Shown: positions 37,480 to 46,767, counted from the first letter of the stretch. The stretch: 64,000 nucleotides of DNA from Duganella levis (GCF_009857605.1 NZ_WWCT01000012.1:117071-181070); one strand, 5' to 3'. The notes: a model not told the origin generated them from the sequence alone. Numbers and translations: made by a program.

Positions 37480-38813
37480 ATATTGTTCAACGGGCCGACC
37501 GCTATTTTCAACTCAGCGCGCGCGGCACCACGCCGGCGCGCGAGGTGATTGCCGGCTGCACCACCTTTGCCGCCATGAGCTACATCCTGGTGGTCAACCC
37601 GCTGATCCTGGCGACGGCCGGCATGGACCGCAGCGGCTTGTTCCTGGCCACCATCCTGTCGGCCATGACAGCCACGCTGGTGATGGCGTTGTGGGCCAAC
37701 CTGCCGATCGCGCTGGCGCCAGGCATGGGGACCAACATCGTATTTGCGCAGGTGGTGGTGGGGCAGATGGGCGTGCCGTGGCAGACCGGCCTGGCGATGG
37801 TGCTGCTGAACGCCCTGGTGTTCCTGGTGCTGTCGCTGACCAAATGGCGGGCGCGTATTGTCGCGGCCTTCCCCGAACCGGTCAAGCTGGGCATGCAGTG
37901 TTCGATCGGCGTGTTCATCGCCTGGCTGGGATTGCGCAGCGGCGGCCTGCTGGTGGCCGATGGCGGTTCGCTGGTGGGCTTCTCGCGCCTGCACGACGGC
38001 GCCGCCTGGCTGACCTTGGGCGGCATCCTGTTCACCGCCATGCTGATGGTGCGGCGGGTACCAGGCGCGTTCCTGCTGACGATGCTGCTGGTGAGCGCAC
38101 TGGGGCTGGTCGTCACGGGGACTGACGGCAAGCCGCTGACCACGTTGCCGGACAGCTGGTTCGGCCTGCCGGCTGTCAGCGGCGAGCTGCTGTTCGCGCT
38201 GGATTTCAAAGGCTTCGCCTCGCATTTCATGCTGCTGTTGCCTGTCACGCTGTACTTCCTGCTGATCGAATTCTTTGCCGGCACTGCCACCATGTTCGGC
38301 GTGATTCGCAGTGCCGGGCTGTTGCAGCCCAACGGCGACCTGCCGCGCGCGCGGGCAGCCTTCGCGGCGGATGCCCTGGGCAGTGTTATCGGCGCCGTCG
38401 CCGGCACGTCGACCGTCACCGCCTATGTCGAATCGGTGGCTGGCGTCGAGGCGGGTGCGCGCACCGGCTTGAGCGGGGTGGTGGTGGCGGCGTTATTCGG
38501 TCTTGCGCTGCTGTTCGGCCCTGTGCTGACGGCGATTCCTGCCTGCGCCACGGCGCCGGTGCTGGTGATGGTGGGCTTGTGCATGCTGGACGGCTTGCGG
38601 GAGCTCGACACCAGCGCGCCGGAACACTGCCTGCCGCCGTTGCTGATGTTGCTGGTCACCGCTTGCAGCGCCGACCTGATGGTGGCGCTGGCGCTGGGCT
38701 GCTTTATCTACACGCTGATGCTGCTGGCGCGGCGCCGCTGGCCGGGCGCCATGGTGATCGGGCTGGATGCCGTATTCGTGCTGTATCTGGCGCTGCGCGG
38801 CCAGATCGGCTGA
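37476..38813 (+). CDS. Purine (adenine/guanine/hypoxanthine) permease, AzgA type NCS2
   Basis: A 445-residue inner-membrane permease of the AzgA branch of the NCS2 family, which brings in free purine bases with protons. The signature TTFAAMSYILVVNPLIL near the N terminus, ALAPGMGTNIVFAQV, and the later GTSTVTAYVESVAGVEAGARTGL match the family closely. About 12 to 14 hydrophobic segments. It overlaps the kinase stop (ATGA), hence one operon. With a periplasmic nucleoside hydrolase encoded nearby, it would import the liberated base. Confidence 0.93.
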   Translation: MNIVQRADRYFQLSARGTTPAREVIAGCTTFAAMSYILVVNPLILATAGMDRSGLFLATILSAMTATLVMALWANLPIALAPGMGTNIVFAQVVVGQMGVPWQTGLAMVLLNALVFLVLSLTKWRARIVAAFPEPVKLGMQCSIGVFIAWLGLRSGGLLVADGGSLVGFSRLHDGAAWLTLGGILFTAMLMVRRVPGAFLLTMLLVSALGLVVTGTDGKPLTTLPDSWFGLPAVSGELLFALDFKGFASHFMLLLPVTLYFLLIEFFAGTATMFGVIRSAGLLQPNGDLPRARAAFAADALGSVIGAVAGTSTVTAYVESVAGVEAGARTGLSGVVVAALFGLALLFGPVLTAIPACATAPVLVMVGLCMLDGLRELDTSAPEHCLPPLLMLLVTACSADLMVALALGCFIYTLMLLARRRWPGAMVIGLDAVFVLYLALRGQIG

Positions 38814-38820
38814 AGTCTGT

Positions 38821-39552
38821 TCAGTTGACGCCGCCCTTGCTGATGCGGGTCTTGTAGCGGTAAGGCGGCGCGTACTTCATTTCGCAATATTCAACCGGCT
38901 CGCGCCGGTCCGAGAGCATCACGCGCTCGCACAGCAGCAGCGGTGTGCCGACCGCCACCTCCAGCAGCGCCGCGTCGCCGGCTTCCGCCGCCACCGCGCC
39001 TACGCTCTCCAGGCTTTCCGACGGCTTGATGCCCAGTTTGTCGATCAGCAGCCGGTACAGCGAACCGGTACGTTCCAGTTCCTGGCGCTCCAGCTGCGCG
39101 CCTTCCGGCAGGCGCAAAAACGATTCCTGCAAACCAACCGGCTTGCCGTTCATCAGGCGCACGCGCTTGATGCGCAGCAGCGGCTCGTCCGGTTCGATGT
39201 GCAGCAGGCTGGCGATGGCCATGTTGGCCGCCACGCTTTCCATGGCCAGGATGGTTTGCCCCGGCACGCCGCCGCGTTTGATGGTGTCGTCGGTAAAGCT
39301 GTCCAGGAAGCGCGACATCTGGCGCACCGCCGCCGGCGCGGCAAAGGTGCCGCGTCCATGGTCGCTGTACAGCAGGCCTTGTTGCTCCAGCAGGCGGATC
39401 GCCTTGCGCACCGTGTCGCGGCTGACCTGATAGGTGATCGCCAGTTCGCGCTCCGCCGGCATTGGCTCCTGGGCGCCAATGCTGCCCGACTCCATCAACT
39501 GCTTCAGCGTGTCGGCCAGTTGCTGGTACAACGGCTGCGCGGTTTTCGGCAT
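38821..39552 (-). CDS. GntR-family (HutC subfamily) transcriptional regulator
   Basis: A 243-residue regulator: N-terminal GntR winged helix (LYQQLADTLKQLMESG; MPAERELAITYQVSRDTVRKA; RLLEQQGLLYSDHGRGTF) and a C-terminal UTRA effector domain (LLRIKRVRLMNGKPVGLQ; LLCERVMLSDRREPVEYCEM). HutC-type proteins usually repress transport and catabolic genes and respond to a sugar phosphate or similar ligand. It is convergent with the permease gene, seven bases apart, and divergent from a TonB receptor. Four copies of a TGGT-N4-ACCA palindrome in the two flanking control regions are its probable sites, including one in front of its own gene. Confidence 0.92.
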   Translation of the reverse strand: MPKTAQPLYQQLADTLKQLMESGSIGAQEPMPAERELAITYQVSRDTVRKAIRLLEQQGLLYSDHGRGTFAAPAAVRQMSRFLDSFTDDTIKRGGVPGQTILAMESVAANMAIASLLHIEPDEPLLRIKRVRLMNGKPVGLQESFLRLPEGAQLERQELERTGSLYRLLIDKLGIKPSESLESVGAVAAEAGDAALLEVAVGTPLLLCERVMLSDRREPVEYCEMKYAPPYRYKTRISKGGVN

Positions 39553-39668
39553 GGCGGCATTCTCGGTGGTTGGTGATCGCATTCGGCTTGGCAGAGGATG
39601 TGATAAGGAGCAGACGTATTGTAGCGAATCGGCGCCGGCTGCGGTGATTTGTGACCTGCGTATGACAT

Positions 39669-39680
39669 AGGTACGTACCA
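39669..39680. promoter_or_regulatory. GntR/HutC-type operator palindrome, site 3
   Basis: AGGTACGTACCA has one mismatch to TGGTACGTACCA. It lies in the gntR-TonB receptor gap, on the gntR side, which suggests autoregulation. Confidence 0.75.
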
Positions 39681-39744
39681 ATAAAAATAAAGTGATTTCT
39701 CCCTACACAATAATCAGCATTATTAGAATTTTTCGCTTTTAAAT

Positions 39745-39756
39745 TGGTACGTACCA
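39745..39756. promoter_or_regulatory. GntR/HutC-type operator palindrome, site 4
   Basis: A perfect TGGTACGTACCA, directly followed by TGTAATAT, which could be the -10 box of the receptor operon (TGTAAT at 39758-39763). A bound repressor would cover the promoter spacer. Confidence 0.8.
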
Positions 39757-39792
39757 CTGTAATATTTTTTGCACATGACTACAGGGGGATTT

Positions 39793-42252
39793 ATGTACGC
39801 GAAAAAACTGGGAATGCTGGCGGCCGGCTCGGCGGCGATGTTGCAATGGGGTGGTGTGGCGCGCGCGCAGGAGGAGGCGGTGCCGAACGTGGTGCAGATT
39901 ACCGGGCAGGTGCTGGGCAAGGGCGAGGCGCGCGCCAACAGCGTGATCGACCAGACGGTGATCGCCGAACAGCCGGCCGGTCTCGATCCGCTCAAGTTGC
40001 TGGCCCGCGTGCCGGGCATGCAGGTCAGTTCCAGCGACGCGCTGACCGGCAGTTTCTCGATGCGCTTGTCGATGCGCGGGTTTAACAAGGAGCAGATCGG
40101 CATTTCGATCGACGGCATTCCGAACGGCTCCACCTTGTCCAACGGCGGCACCATGCCGAACCGCCTGTTGGATCCGGCCAACCTGGTGCGGGTGGATGCG
40201 TCGCAGACCGCCGGCGACCTGGGCACGCCGTCCAACCAGGCGCTGGGCGGCTATATCGATTTCAAGACGCGCGACCCGGCCAAGCAGCGCGGCGGCGAAG
40301 TGGAACTGTCCGGCGGCAGTTATGGCTACCAGCGTGGATTTGTCCGCGTCGACACCGGCAAGTCGGACGCCGGCACCAGCGCCTATCTGGATTATTCGCA
40401 TGAATATGTGCGCACCTGGCCGGGCGATGAATCCGGCCGCAACACCCGCCGCCACCTCGACGCCCGGGTGCTGCAGGACTTGGGCGGCGGCTCCAGCCTG
40501 CGCGCCACCGTCAGCTACAATAAATTCAGCGATAACGATTACGACGCGGTGGCCTTGCTGGCCGAGTCGTCCAAGCTATACAAGGCTACCTTCTATGGCA
40601 ATCCGACCACCGACGGCCTGACCGACCACTGGACCGGCAATCCGGCGATTGACCAGAATTATCGTGGCACGCGCGGCATCAACAGCGAAGACACGTTGAT
40701 GCATATCGACTGGACCCAGCGCTTCGGCGACAGCGGCAAGCTGACCGTCAAGCCGTACTGGCACAAGCAGGATGGCAACGGCTGGTTCTATGTGCCCTAT
40801 GTCCAGCTGCCCAGCAATGGGCTGGTCTACAGCCCGGTGGCGGCAGGCGGCAAGCCGACCGCCGTGGTGCAGGAGTGCTACGCCAACCAGTACCAGCGCA
40901 CTGCAGGTGGTGCGTTGATTCCGGTGAGTGCGGTGACCATCCCGGCCGGGTCCAGCGCTGCCGCACTGTCCACCGCCGGTTGCCCCGCCGCCGCCAAGTA
41001 CGCCATGAATCCGATCAGCCAATGGGGCGCGCGCGAAGCCAGCACGCGCCGCAGCGATAACGCCATCGACCGCAAGGGCGCGTTGGCGGAAGTATCCGCC
41101 GCGCTGGGCGAGATCCAGCATATCCGCGTCGGCGGCTGGCTGGAACGGACCACCCGCGACAAGGACCGCAACTGGTTCGTCGTCACCGATCCCACCGTCA
41201 GCGGCGCCTACAAGGACAGCGCGCTGTACTCCGTCACCCAGGACCGCCATTATTCGTCCGACACGGCCATGGTCTACGCGCAGGACAAACTCAGCTTGCT
41301 GGACGACCGTCTGCTGCTCGATCTGGGCGCGACCTATCAGCGCTTCAAGGAAGATTATTCCTCGCCGGTGGAGTTTGCCGGCGTGCGGGCGTTGCAAGTC
41401 AGTTCGCGGCTGCTGCCGAAGCTGGCCGCGCTGTACCGCCTGAACAATGACTGGGAAGTGTTCGCCAGCGGCGCCAAGAACTTCAGCGCGATTCCCGATT
41501 CGGTGTTTGAAGGCACGGCGGCGGTCGATTCGAAAAACGGCATCAAACCGGAAACCGCGATCAACAAGGATGTCGGCGTGCGCTGGACCAGCGACGACGG
41601 CTACGGCGCCGCACTGACCGCGTACAAGATCGACTACCGCGACCGCATCTCGATCCAGAACGGCAATCCGAATGGCGACATTTTCTCGCGCGACGCCACC
41701 ACCACCTTTGCCAACCAGGGCGGCATCAGCTCCAAGGGCGTGGAGCTGACCCTGCGCGCCAGCGGCGCCAGCTACGAGCTGTACGCCAACGCCTCGTACA
41801 ACGACGCGCACTATGCCGCCGACACGCCGGGCGAAGGCATCAAGGCCGGCGATCTGGTACTGGGCGCACCGCGCCGCAGCGCCTTTGCCGAGGCAACCTG
41901 GAAGCCGACGCAGGCATGGCGCCTGACGGCCAACGCCCATTACGTCAGCGAAGCGGCCGGCACCTACGGCGACGTGGCCAATACCGTCATCGCCGGCGGC
42001 CCGGCCGTCTATCCGCGCCAGTACATGCCTGCGTACACGCTGGTCGGCCTGAACTTCAGCTACAAGCCGAGCGGCAGCCTGTTCGGCTATGGCAGCCGCA
42101 CCGAGTTCGCCTTCAACGTCGACAATCTGTTCGACAAGCGCTATCTGGGCGGCGTCGGTGCTGAACTGACCAGTTCCAATCCGCTCACCACCGGGCGCTA
42201 TTTCCTCGGCAGCCCGCGCACTTTGTACGCCACCATGCGGGTGAAGTTTTGA
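39793..42252 (+). CDS. TonB-dependent outer-membrane receptor of the nucleoside locus
   Basis: An 819-residue TonB-dependent receptor with signal peptide (MYAKKLGMLAAGSAAMLQWGGVARA cleaved near ARAQ), plug domain (QPAGLDPLKLLARVPGMQVSS; MRLSMRGFNKEQIGISIDG; QALGGYIDFKTRDP) and a barrel that ends in the aromatic TLYATMRVKF. AGGGGG precedes the ATG. An operator palindrome for the adjacent GntR regulator lies 36 bases upstream of the start, so the receptor belongs to that regulon; nucleosides, nucleotides or a nucleotide-containing compound are candidate ligands. The stop overlaps the start of an esterase lipoprotein gene. Confidence 0.93.
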   Translation: MYAKKLGMLAAGSAAMLQWGGVARAQEEAVPNVVQITGQVLGKGEARANSVIDQTVIAEQPAGLDPLKLLARVPGMQVSSSDALTGSFSMRLSMRGFNKEQIGISIDGIPNGSTLSNGGTMPNRLLDPANLVRVDASQTAGDLGTPSNQALGGYIDFKTRDPAKQRGGEVELSGGSYGYQRGFVRVDTGKSDAGTSAYLDYSHEYVRTWPGDESGRNTRRHLDARVLQDLGGGSSLRATVSYNKFSDNDYDAVALLAESSKLYKATFYGNPTTDGLTDHWTGNPAIDQNYRGTRGINSEDTLMHIDWTQRFGDSGKLTVKPYWHKQDGNGWFYVPYVQLPSNGLVYSPVAAGGKPTAVVQECYANQYQRTAGGALIPVSAVTIPAGSSAAALSTAGCPAAAKYAMNPISQWGAREASTRRSDNAIDRKGALAEVSAALGEIQHIRVGGWLERTTRDKDRNWFVVTDPTVSGAYKDSALYSVTQDRHYSSDTAMVYAQDKLSLLDDRLLLDLGATYQRFKEDYSSPVEFAGVRALQVSSRLLPKLAALYRLNNDWEVFASGAKNFSAIPDSVFEGTAAVDSKNGIKPETAINKDVGVRWTSDDGYGAALTAYKIDYRDRISIQNGNPNGDIFSRDATTTFANQGGISSKGVELTLRASGASYELYANASYNDAHYAADTPGEGIKAGDLVLGAPRRSAFAEATWKPTQAWRLTANAHYVSEAAGTYGDVANTVIAGGPAVYPRQYMPAYTLVGLNFSYKPSGSLFGYGSRTEFAFNVDNLFDKRYLGGVGAELTSSNPLTTGRYFLGSPRTLYATMRVKF

Positions 42253-43394
42253 GCATCGCCGCCGTCGTGCCGCTGCTGGTGGCGGCGCTGGCGCTGTCGG
42301 CGTGCGCCGCCGCGCCGCCGCCTGCACCGGCCGGCGACGAGCCCTTGGCCGGGCTGCGCCTGATCGGCGAACAGCGCATCCCATACCGGCAGGTGTTCCA
42401 AGGCACGGTGGTGGGCGGCCTGTCGGGCATCGACTACGATGCCGCCAGCCGCAGCTGGATCATCGAAAGCGATGACCGCTCCGAGTACAGCCCCGCGCGT
42501 TTCTACACGGCGCGGCTCGACTATGACGACCAGCAGTTTCGCGCTGTCACGCTGGAGGCGGTGGATCTGTTACGCCAAGCCGACGGCAGCAGCTATCCGT
42601 CGGCGGCAGAGTACCCGGCGCGCGGCGGCGAGGTGGCGGACGTCGAGGCGATCCGTTTCGATCCGCTGGACGGCGGCATCTGGTATGCCAGCGAAGGCAA
42701 TGGACCGCTGGGCATGGCGCCATTCATCCGCCAGGCGGCGGCCGATGGCGGCTATCGCCGGCAATTGCCGCTGCCGGCCATGTTCACGCCGGTGCCGCAG
42801 GTCAGCGGGCCGCGCAGCAATCTGAGTTTTGAAGGGCTGTCGTTCGCGCCGGACGGCCAGTCGCTGTGGCTGGGAATGGAAGCCCCCATGCAGCAGGACG
42901 GCGCACTGGCGACGCCGGAACACGGCGCCGTCAGCCGCTTCAGCCGCTTCGACCGCAGTGGCAGGATGCTGGCGCAATATGCCTATCCGCTCGACCCGGT
43001 GCAAGGCGTGCCGGCGCCGGGCCGGTTTGGCGACAACGGCGTCGCGGAAATCCTGGCGCTCGATACGCACCGGCTGCTGGCGCTGGAGCGCTCCGGGGTG
43101 CAGGATGCCGGCGGACGCTTCGAGTTCCATATCCGCCTGTATCTGGTGGAACTGGCGGGCGCTTCCGATATCGGCACTTACGCCACGCTGCAAGGCGCCG
43201 TCTACCGGCCGGCCGGCAAGCGCCTGCTGCTGGACCTGAACGCCGCCGGTCTGGATCGGGTCGACAATCTGGAGGGCATGAGCTGGGGACCGCGTCTGCG
43301 CAATGGCCACCGCAGCCTGGTGCTGGTTTCCGACGACAATTTCAGCCCGCAGCAGGTGACGCAGCTGCTGGTGTTCGAGGTGCTGCCACAGTAG
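42249..43394 (+). CDS. Phytase-like esterase lipoprotein
   Basis: A 381-residue lipoprotein (signal ending LALSACAA) with an esterase-like-activity-of-phytase beta-propeller domain: VVGGLSGIDYDAASRSWIIESDDRSEYSPARFY, then DVEAIRFDPLDGG, NLSFEGLSFAPDGQSLWLG and RVDNLEGMSWGP. Such proteins often accompany TonB receptors and are thought to act on phosphate esters. The gene starts with TTG overlapping the receptor stop (TTGA), so translation is coupled. In this locus it may dephosphorylate nucleotides or a related phosphate ester before nucleoside hydrolysis; this is an inference. Confidence 0.85.
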   Translation: MSIAAVVPLLVAALALSACAAAPPPAPAGDEPLAGLRLIGEQRIPYRQVFQGTVVGGLSGIDYDAASRSWIIESDDRSEYSPARFYTARLDYDDQQFRAVTLEAVDLLRQADGSSYPSAAEYPARGGEVADVEAIRFDPLDGGIWYASEGNGPLGMAPFIRQAAADGGYRRQLPLPAMFTPVPQVSGPRSNLSFEGLSFAPDGQSLWLGMEAPMQQDGALATPEHGAVSRFSRFDRSGRMLAQYAYPLDPVQGVPAPGRFGDNGVAEILALDTHRLLALERSGVQDAGGRFEFHIRLYLVELAGASDIGTYATLQGAVYRPAGKRLLLDLNAAGLDRVDNLEGMSWGPRLRNGHRSLVLVSDDNFSPQQVTQLLVFEVLPQ

Positions 43395-43417
43395 TGCTCG
43401 CCGTGCGGACGCGGAGG

Positions 43418-43423
43418 TATAAT
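43418..43423 (+). promoter_or_regulatory. Consensus -10 box before the hybrid kinase gene
   Basis: A perfect TATAAT in the 68-base gap before the histidine kinase. No convincing -35 hexamer is visible at 16 to 18 bases, so an activator may be needed. Confidence 0.45.
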
Positions 43424-43462
43424 TCCCGGCGGTCCATCACTCCGATCACGAAAGGCGTTACT

Positions 43463-45538
43463 TTGAACATTGAACTGGCATCGCTCAGCCGCGCCGAGCT
43501 GGAACGGCAGCTGGCGTACAGCAGCGTGCGGCGCCATGCGCTGTTGGAAGCGATTGATGACGGCTTCTGCGTCATCCAGTTCATGGACGGTCCGCACGGG
43601 CCGTTGAGCGACTACCTGCACATCGAGGCCAACTCCGGCTACGAGCGGCATACCGGCATCGGCGGCATCGTCGGCAAGAGCCTGCGCGAGATCGAGCCGG
43701 ACAATGCCCAGACCTGGCTCGACCTGTACGGCACCGTGCTGCGCACCGGCGAGACGGCGCGCTTTGAGCAGGAGTTCCAGGCCGTCGGCCGGCATATCGA
43801 AGTGTCGGCGATGCGCGTCGGGCCGGTCGAAATGGCGCAAGTGGCGGTGCTGTTCCGCGACATCACGGCGCGCAAGAAAACCGAGGCGGCGCTGCGCGAA
43901 AACGTGCAGCGGGTGCAGCTGGCGCTGGCGGCCGGGGCCATCATCGGCACCTGGTTCTGGGACGTGCCGAAGGACCAGTTCAGCGTCGATGAGGGATTTG
44001 CCGATGCCTTCGGTTTCGATCCCGCCAAGGGCCGTGCCGGGCTGTCGCTGGCCGAGGTGGTGGAAACCATCCACCCTGACGATCGCGCAGCCCTGGCGTC
44101 GGCGATGGCGGCAGCGCTGGCGCGCGGCGGCGCCTATGCCCATCAATATCGCACGCGCCGGCGCGACGGCAACTACTATTGGCTGGAAGCGAACGGCCGC
44201 GTCGAGCTGGATGCCGATGGCAAGGCCAGCGCCTTCCCCGGCGTACTGATCGATATTGAGGGACGGCGTGCAGTAGAGGCCGAACGCGACCGCGCACTGG
44301 CCGCGCTGCGGGGGCTGAATGAAACGCTGGAGCAGCGCGTCGAACAGCGCACCGCCGCGCTGCTGGATGCCGAGGCGGCGTTGCGGCAGGCGCAGAAAAT
44401 GGATGCGGTCGGCCAGCTGACCGGCGGTCTGGCGCACGACTTCAACAACATCCTGGCCGGCATTTCCGGCAGCCTGGAATTGATGAAGATCCGGCTCGGG
44501 CAGGGCCGCGTGGAGGACCTGGAGCGCCACGTCAACGCCGCGCAATCGGCGGTCAAGCGGGCGGCGTCGCTGACGCAGCGCCTGCTGGCCTTCTCGCGCA
44601 GGCAGACGCTGGACCCCAAACCGTCCAATCTCAACCGCATCATCGCCGGCATGCAGGAACTGTTATCCCGCAGCGTTGGGCCGGCCATTGCGGTTGAGAC
44701 GGTGGCGCCGGCCGGTTTGTGGAATAGCTTTGTGGACGTCAGCCAGCTGGAAAACGCCTTGCTCAACCTGTGCATCAACGCGCGCGACGCCATGCCGGAC
44801 GGCGGCACGCTGCGCATCGCCAGCGCCAACCAGACGCTGGACGCGGAAGCCGCCGCACAGCGTGGCCTGCCAGCTGGCGAGTATGTCGCGCTGACCGTCA
44901 GCGATACTGGCGTCGGCATGACGCCGGAGGTGCTGGCGCGCGCCTTCGATCCGTTCTTCACCACCAAGCCGGCGGGACTGGGCACGGGACTTGGCTTGTC
45001 GATGGTGTACGGCTTTGCCGGCCAGTCCGGCGGCTCGGTGCATATCGCTTCCGAGCCGGGCCGGGGCGCTACGGTGAACCTGCTGCTGCCGCGCTATGTG
45101 GGCGACGACGTGTGGGAAGAGGCCGCGCCGGACGGCAGCGCGTCGCCGGCGATTGTGTGGCGAAAGAAAATCCTGGTGGTGGACGATGAACCGCTGGTGC
45201 GCACGGTGGCGGTCGAGATGCTGGAGTATCTCGGCTACGACGTGATCGAGGCGAAAGACGGGCCTTCGGCGCTGGAGGTGTTCGCCGGCCATACCGACAT
45301 CGATTTGCTGATCACCGATGTCGGCATGCCGAACGGCATGAACGGCCGCCAACTGGCTGACGCCATTCGCGCGCGGCGGCCGGATCTGCCGGTGCTGTTC
45401 GTCACTGGCTACGCCGAGCACGCCGTGCTGAATCACGGCCATCTGGAACGCGACATGCAAATCATCACCAAGCCGTTTGCCGTTGAGGTGCTGGCGCGGC
45501 GGGTCAAGGCGCTGACCGAAGGCGAGGGCGGGGCGTGA
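43463..45538 (+). CDS. PAS-domain hybrid histidine kinase with C-terminal receiver
   Basis: A 691-residue cytoplasmic sensor kinase without membrane segments. Two PAS domains occupy residues about 25-145 and 150-270, and a coiled-coil stretch (ALRGLNETLEQRVEQRTAALLD) leads into the HisKA domain with phospho-accepting His325 (GGLAHDFNNILAG). The ATPase domain has NALLNLCINARDAM, SDTGVGM and GTGLGLSMVYGF, and a receiver domain follows with phospho-acceptor Asp619 (LLITDVGMPNG). The start is TTG, with AAAGG seven bases upstream and no better ATG. Its last codon overlaps the GTG of a double-TetR gene. The target of the receiver is unknown. Confidence 0.93.
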   Translation: MNIELASLSRAELERQLAYSSVRRHALLEAIDDGFCVIQFMDGPHGPLSDYLHIEANSGYERHTGIGGIVGKSLREIEPDNAQTWLDLYGTVLRTGETARFEQEFQAVGRHIEVSAMRVGPVEMAQVAVLFRDITARKKTEAALRENVQRVQLALAAGAIIGTWFWDVPKDQFSVDEGFADAFGFDPAKGRAGLSLAEVVETIHPDDRAALASAMAAALARGGAYAHQYRTRRRDGNYYWLEANGRVELDADGKASAFPGVLIDIEGRRAVEAERDRALAALRGLNETLEQRVEQRTAALLDAEAALRQAQKMDAVGQLTGGLAHDFNNILAGISGSLELMKIRLGQGRVEDLERHVNAAQSAVKRAASLTQRLLAFSRRQTLDPKPSNLNRIIAGMQELLSRSVGPAIAVETVAPAGLWNSFVDVSQLENALLNLCINARDAMPDGGTLRIASANQTLDAEAAAQRGLPAGEYVALTVSDTGVGMTPEVLARAFDPFFTTKPAGLGTGLGLSMVYGFAGQSGGSVHIASEPGRGATVNLLLPRYVGDDVWEEAAPDGSASPAIVWRKKILVVDDEPLVRTVAVEMLEYLGYDVIEAKDGPSALEVFAGHTDIDLLITDVGMPNGMNGRQLADAIRARRPDLPVLFVTGYAEHAVLNHGHLERDMQIITKPFAVEVLARRVKALTEGEGGA

Positions 45539-46767
45539 CCGAAGTCGCCGTCACCCGCCGTTCCCGCAAAGCACCGCAGCCCGAGGCTTTGCTGGCCGCC
45601 GCCTGCGGCATCGTCAGCACCGAGGGACTGGCCGGGCTGACGCTGCGGCCGCTGGCGGAAGCGCTGGGCGTGTCGGTTACCGTGCTGACCAGCCACTACG
45701 GCGCGCGCGCCGACGTCATCGCCGCCGTGTGCGATGCTGCCTGCGCGCACGACCGCCAATTGCTGGAGCGCTGGCGCGCGATGCTGGATACGCTGGGCAC
45801 GCTGTCGCCGTCGATCGCCGCCGGGCTGGCGGAAACCATGCTGGAAGAGTGCGCTACCGAACAGCGCGCGGTGTCGGTGCTGTATCTGGAAGTGCTGCAT
45901 GCCTGTACCTGGGACGAGGCGCTGCGGCCGCTGTTTGCCGCCTGGTCGGCGCAGCGGCACAGCTTCTGGCAATTGTTCGCCGAACGCGCCGGATTGGCGC
46001 CGGCCTTGCTGACAAGCGGCTGGTGGCATGGCTACACGGTTGCTGAGCTGGCGTACAGCCTGGTGCTGAATCCGGTGTCGTCGTACCGCACACTGCGCCG
46101 GCTGTGCCTGCGCCGCCTGTTTGCCGGTGGTGTGGCAACGCGTGCCGATGCCGGCGACGCCGCGCTGTTCGCGCTGCTGCTGGAACAGATGCAGGTGGTG
46201 AGCGGTGACTTATCAGAGGAGCCAGGTGGCGCATCGGCCTGGGCCGCACAGGCGGCGCGCATCTGCGGCCGCAGGCTGGCGGCGCAAGGCGTGCACGGGC
46301 TGACGCATCGCGCCATTGCGGCGGAGATCGGCATTCCGCACACCACGCTGAGCTACCGCTATCCGGCGCAGCGCGATCTGGTGATTGCCGGGCTGGAATC
46401 GATCATCGCCCACATCCGTTTTGCGGTGGACGCGGACAGCCTGACTGAGCTGCAACGCCTGCGCGTGGAAGGCGACGGCAAGCAGCTGGACCTGGCGCGC
46501 GCCAACTTTGCCGTGGCGATCGCCGCAACGCGAATGCCCGAACTGAGCACCTACACGGCCGACATGCGTAGCCGGCGCGGTAACAATCTGGCGAAAGTCT
46601 TCATGAAATATCTGCCGCAGACGGCCGGCATCGATGCATTGTGCGCGCAAGTCATCTCGATGGGCCTGACGGGCCTGACCAACACCGAACCGCCCGGCGA
46701 CGCGTCCGACAAGACGGTCGCCGCAGCGTTCGGCGCGGCTGCGCAGTGGCTGCAACAGCAGCCGTAG
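45535..46767 (+). CDS. Double TetR: two TetR-family regulators fused in one polypeptide
   Basis: A 410-residue protein with two TetR-type DNA-binding domains in tandem. The first helix-turn-helix is at about residues 34-66 (LTLRPLAEALGVSVTVLTSHYG), the second at about 255-288 (GLTHRAIAAEIGIPHTTLSYRYP). Each is followed by a helical ligand-binding-like region. The start is GTG overlapping the stop of the hybrid kinase (GTGA), so the two are made together. A covalent dimer could bind an operator as a single chain. Its targets and inducer are unknown. Confidence 0.85.
   Translation: MTEVAVTRRSRKAPQPEALLAAACGIVSTEGLAGLTLRPLAEALGVSVTVLTSHYGARADVIAAVCDAACAHDRQLLERWRAMLDTLGTLSPSIAAGLAETMLEECATEQRAVSVLYLEVLHACTWDEALRPLFAAWSAQRHSFWQLFAERAGLAPALLTSGWWHGYTVAELAYSLVLNPVSSYRTLRRLCLRRLFAGGVATRADAGDAALFALLLEQMQVVSGDLSEEPGGASAWAAQAARICGRRLAAQGVHGLTHRAIAAEIGIPHTTLSYRYPAQRDLVIAGLESIIAHIRFAVDADSLTELQRLRVEGDGKQLDLARANFAVAIAATRMPELSTYTADMRSRRGNNLAKVFMKYLPQTAGIDALCAQVISMGLTGLTNTEPPGDASDKTVAAAFGAAAQWLQQQP

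Noticed and set aside
42866..43462. N-terminal extension of the hybrid kinase into the esterase gene
   Set aside because: The extension is the out-of-frame reading of the esterase and is Arg/Gly-rich. The TTG at 43463 has AAAGG seven bases upstream and a TATAAT before it.
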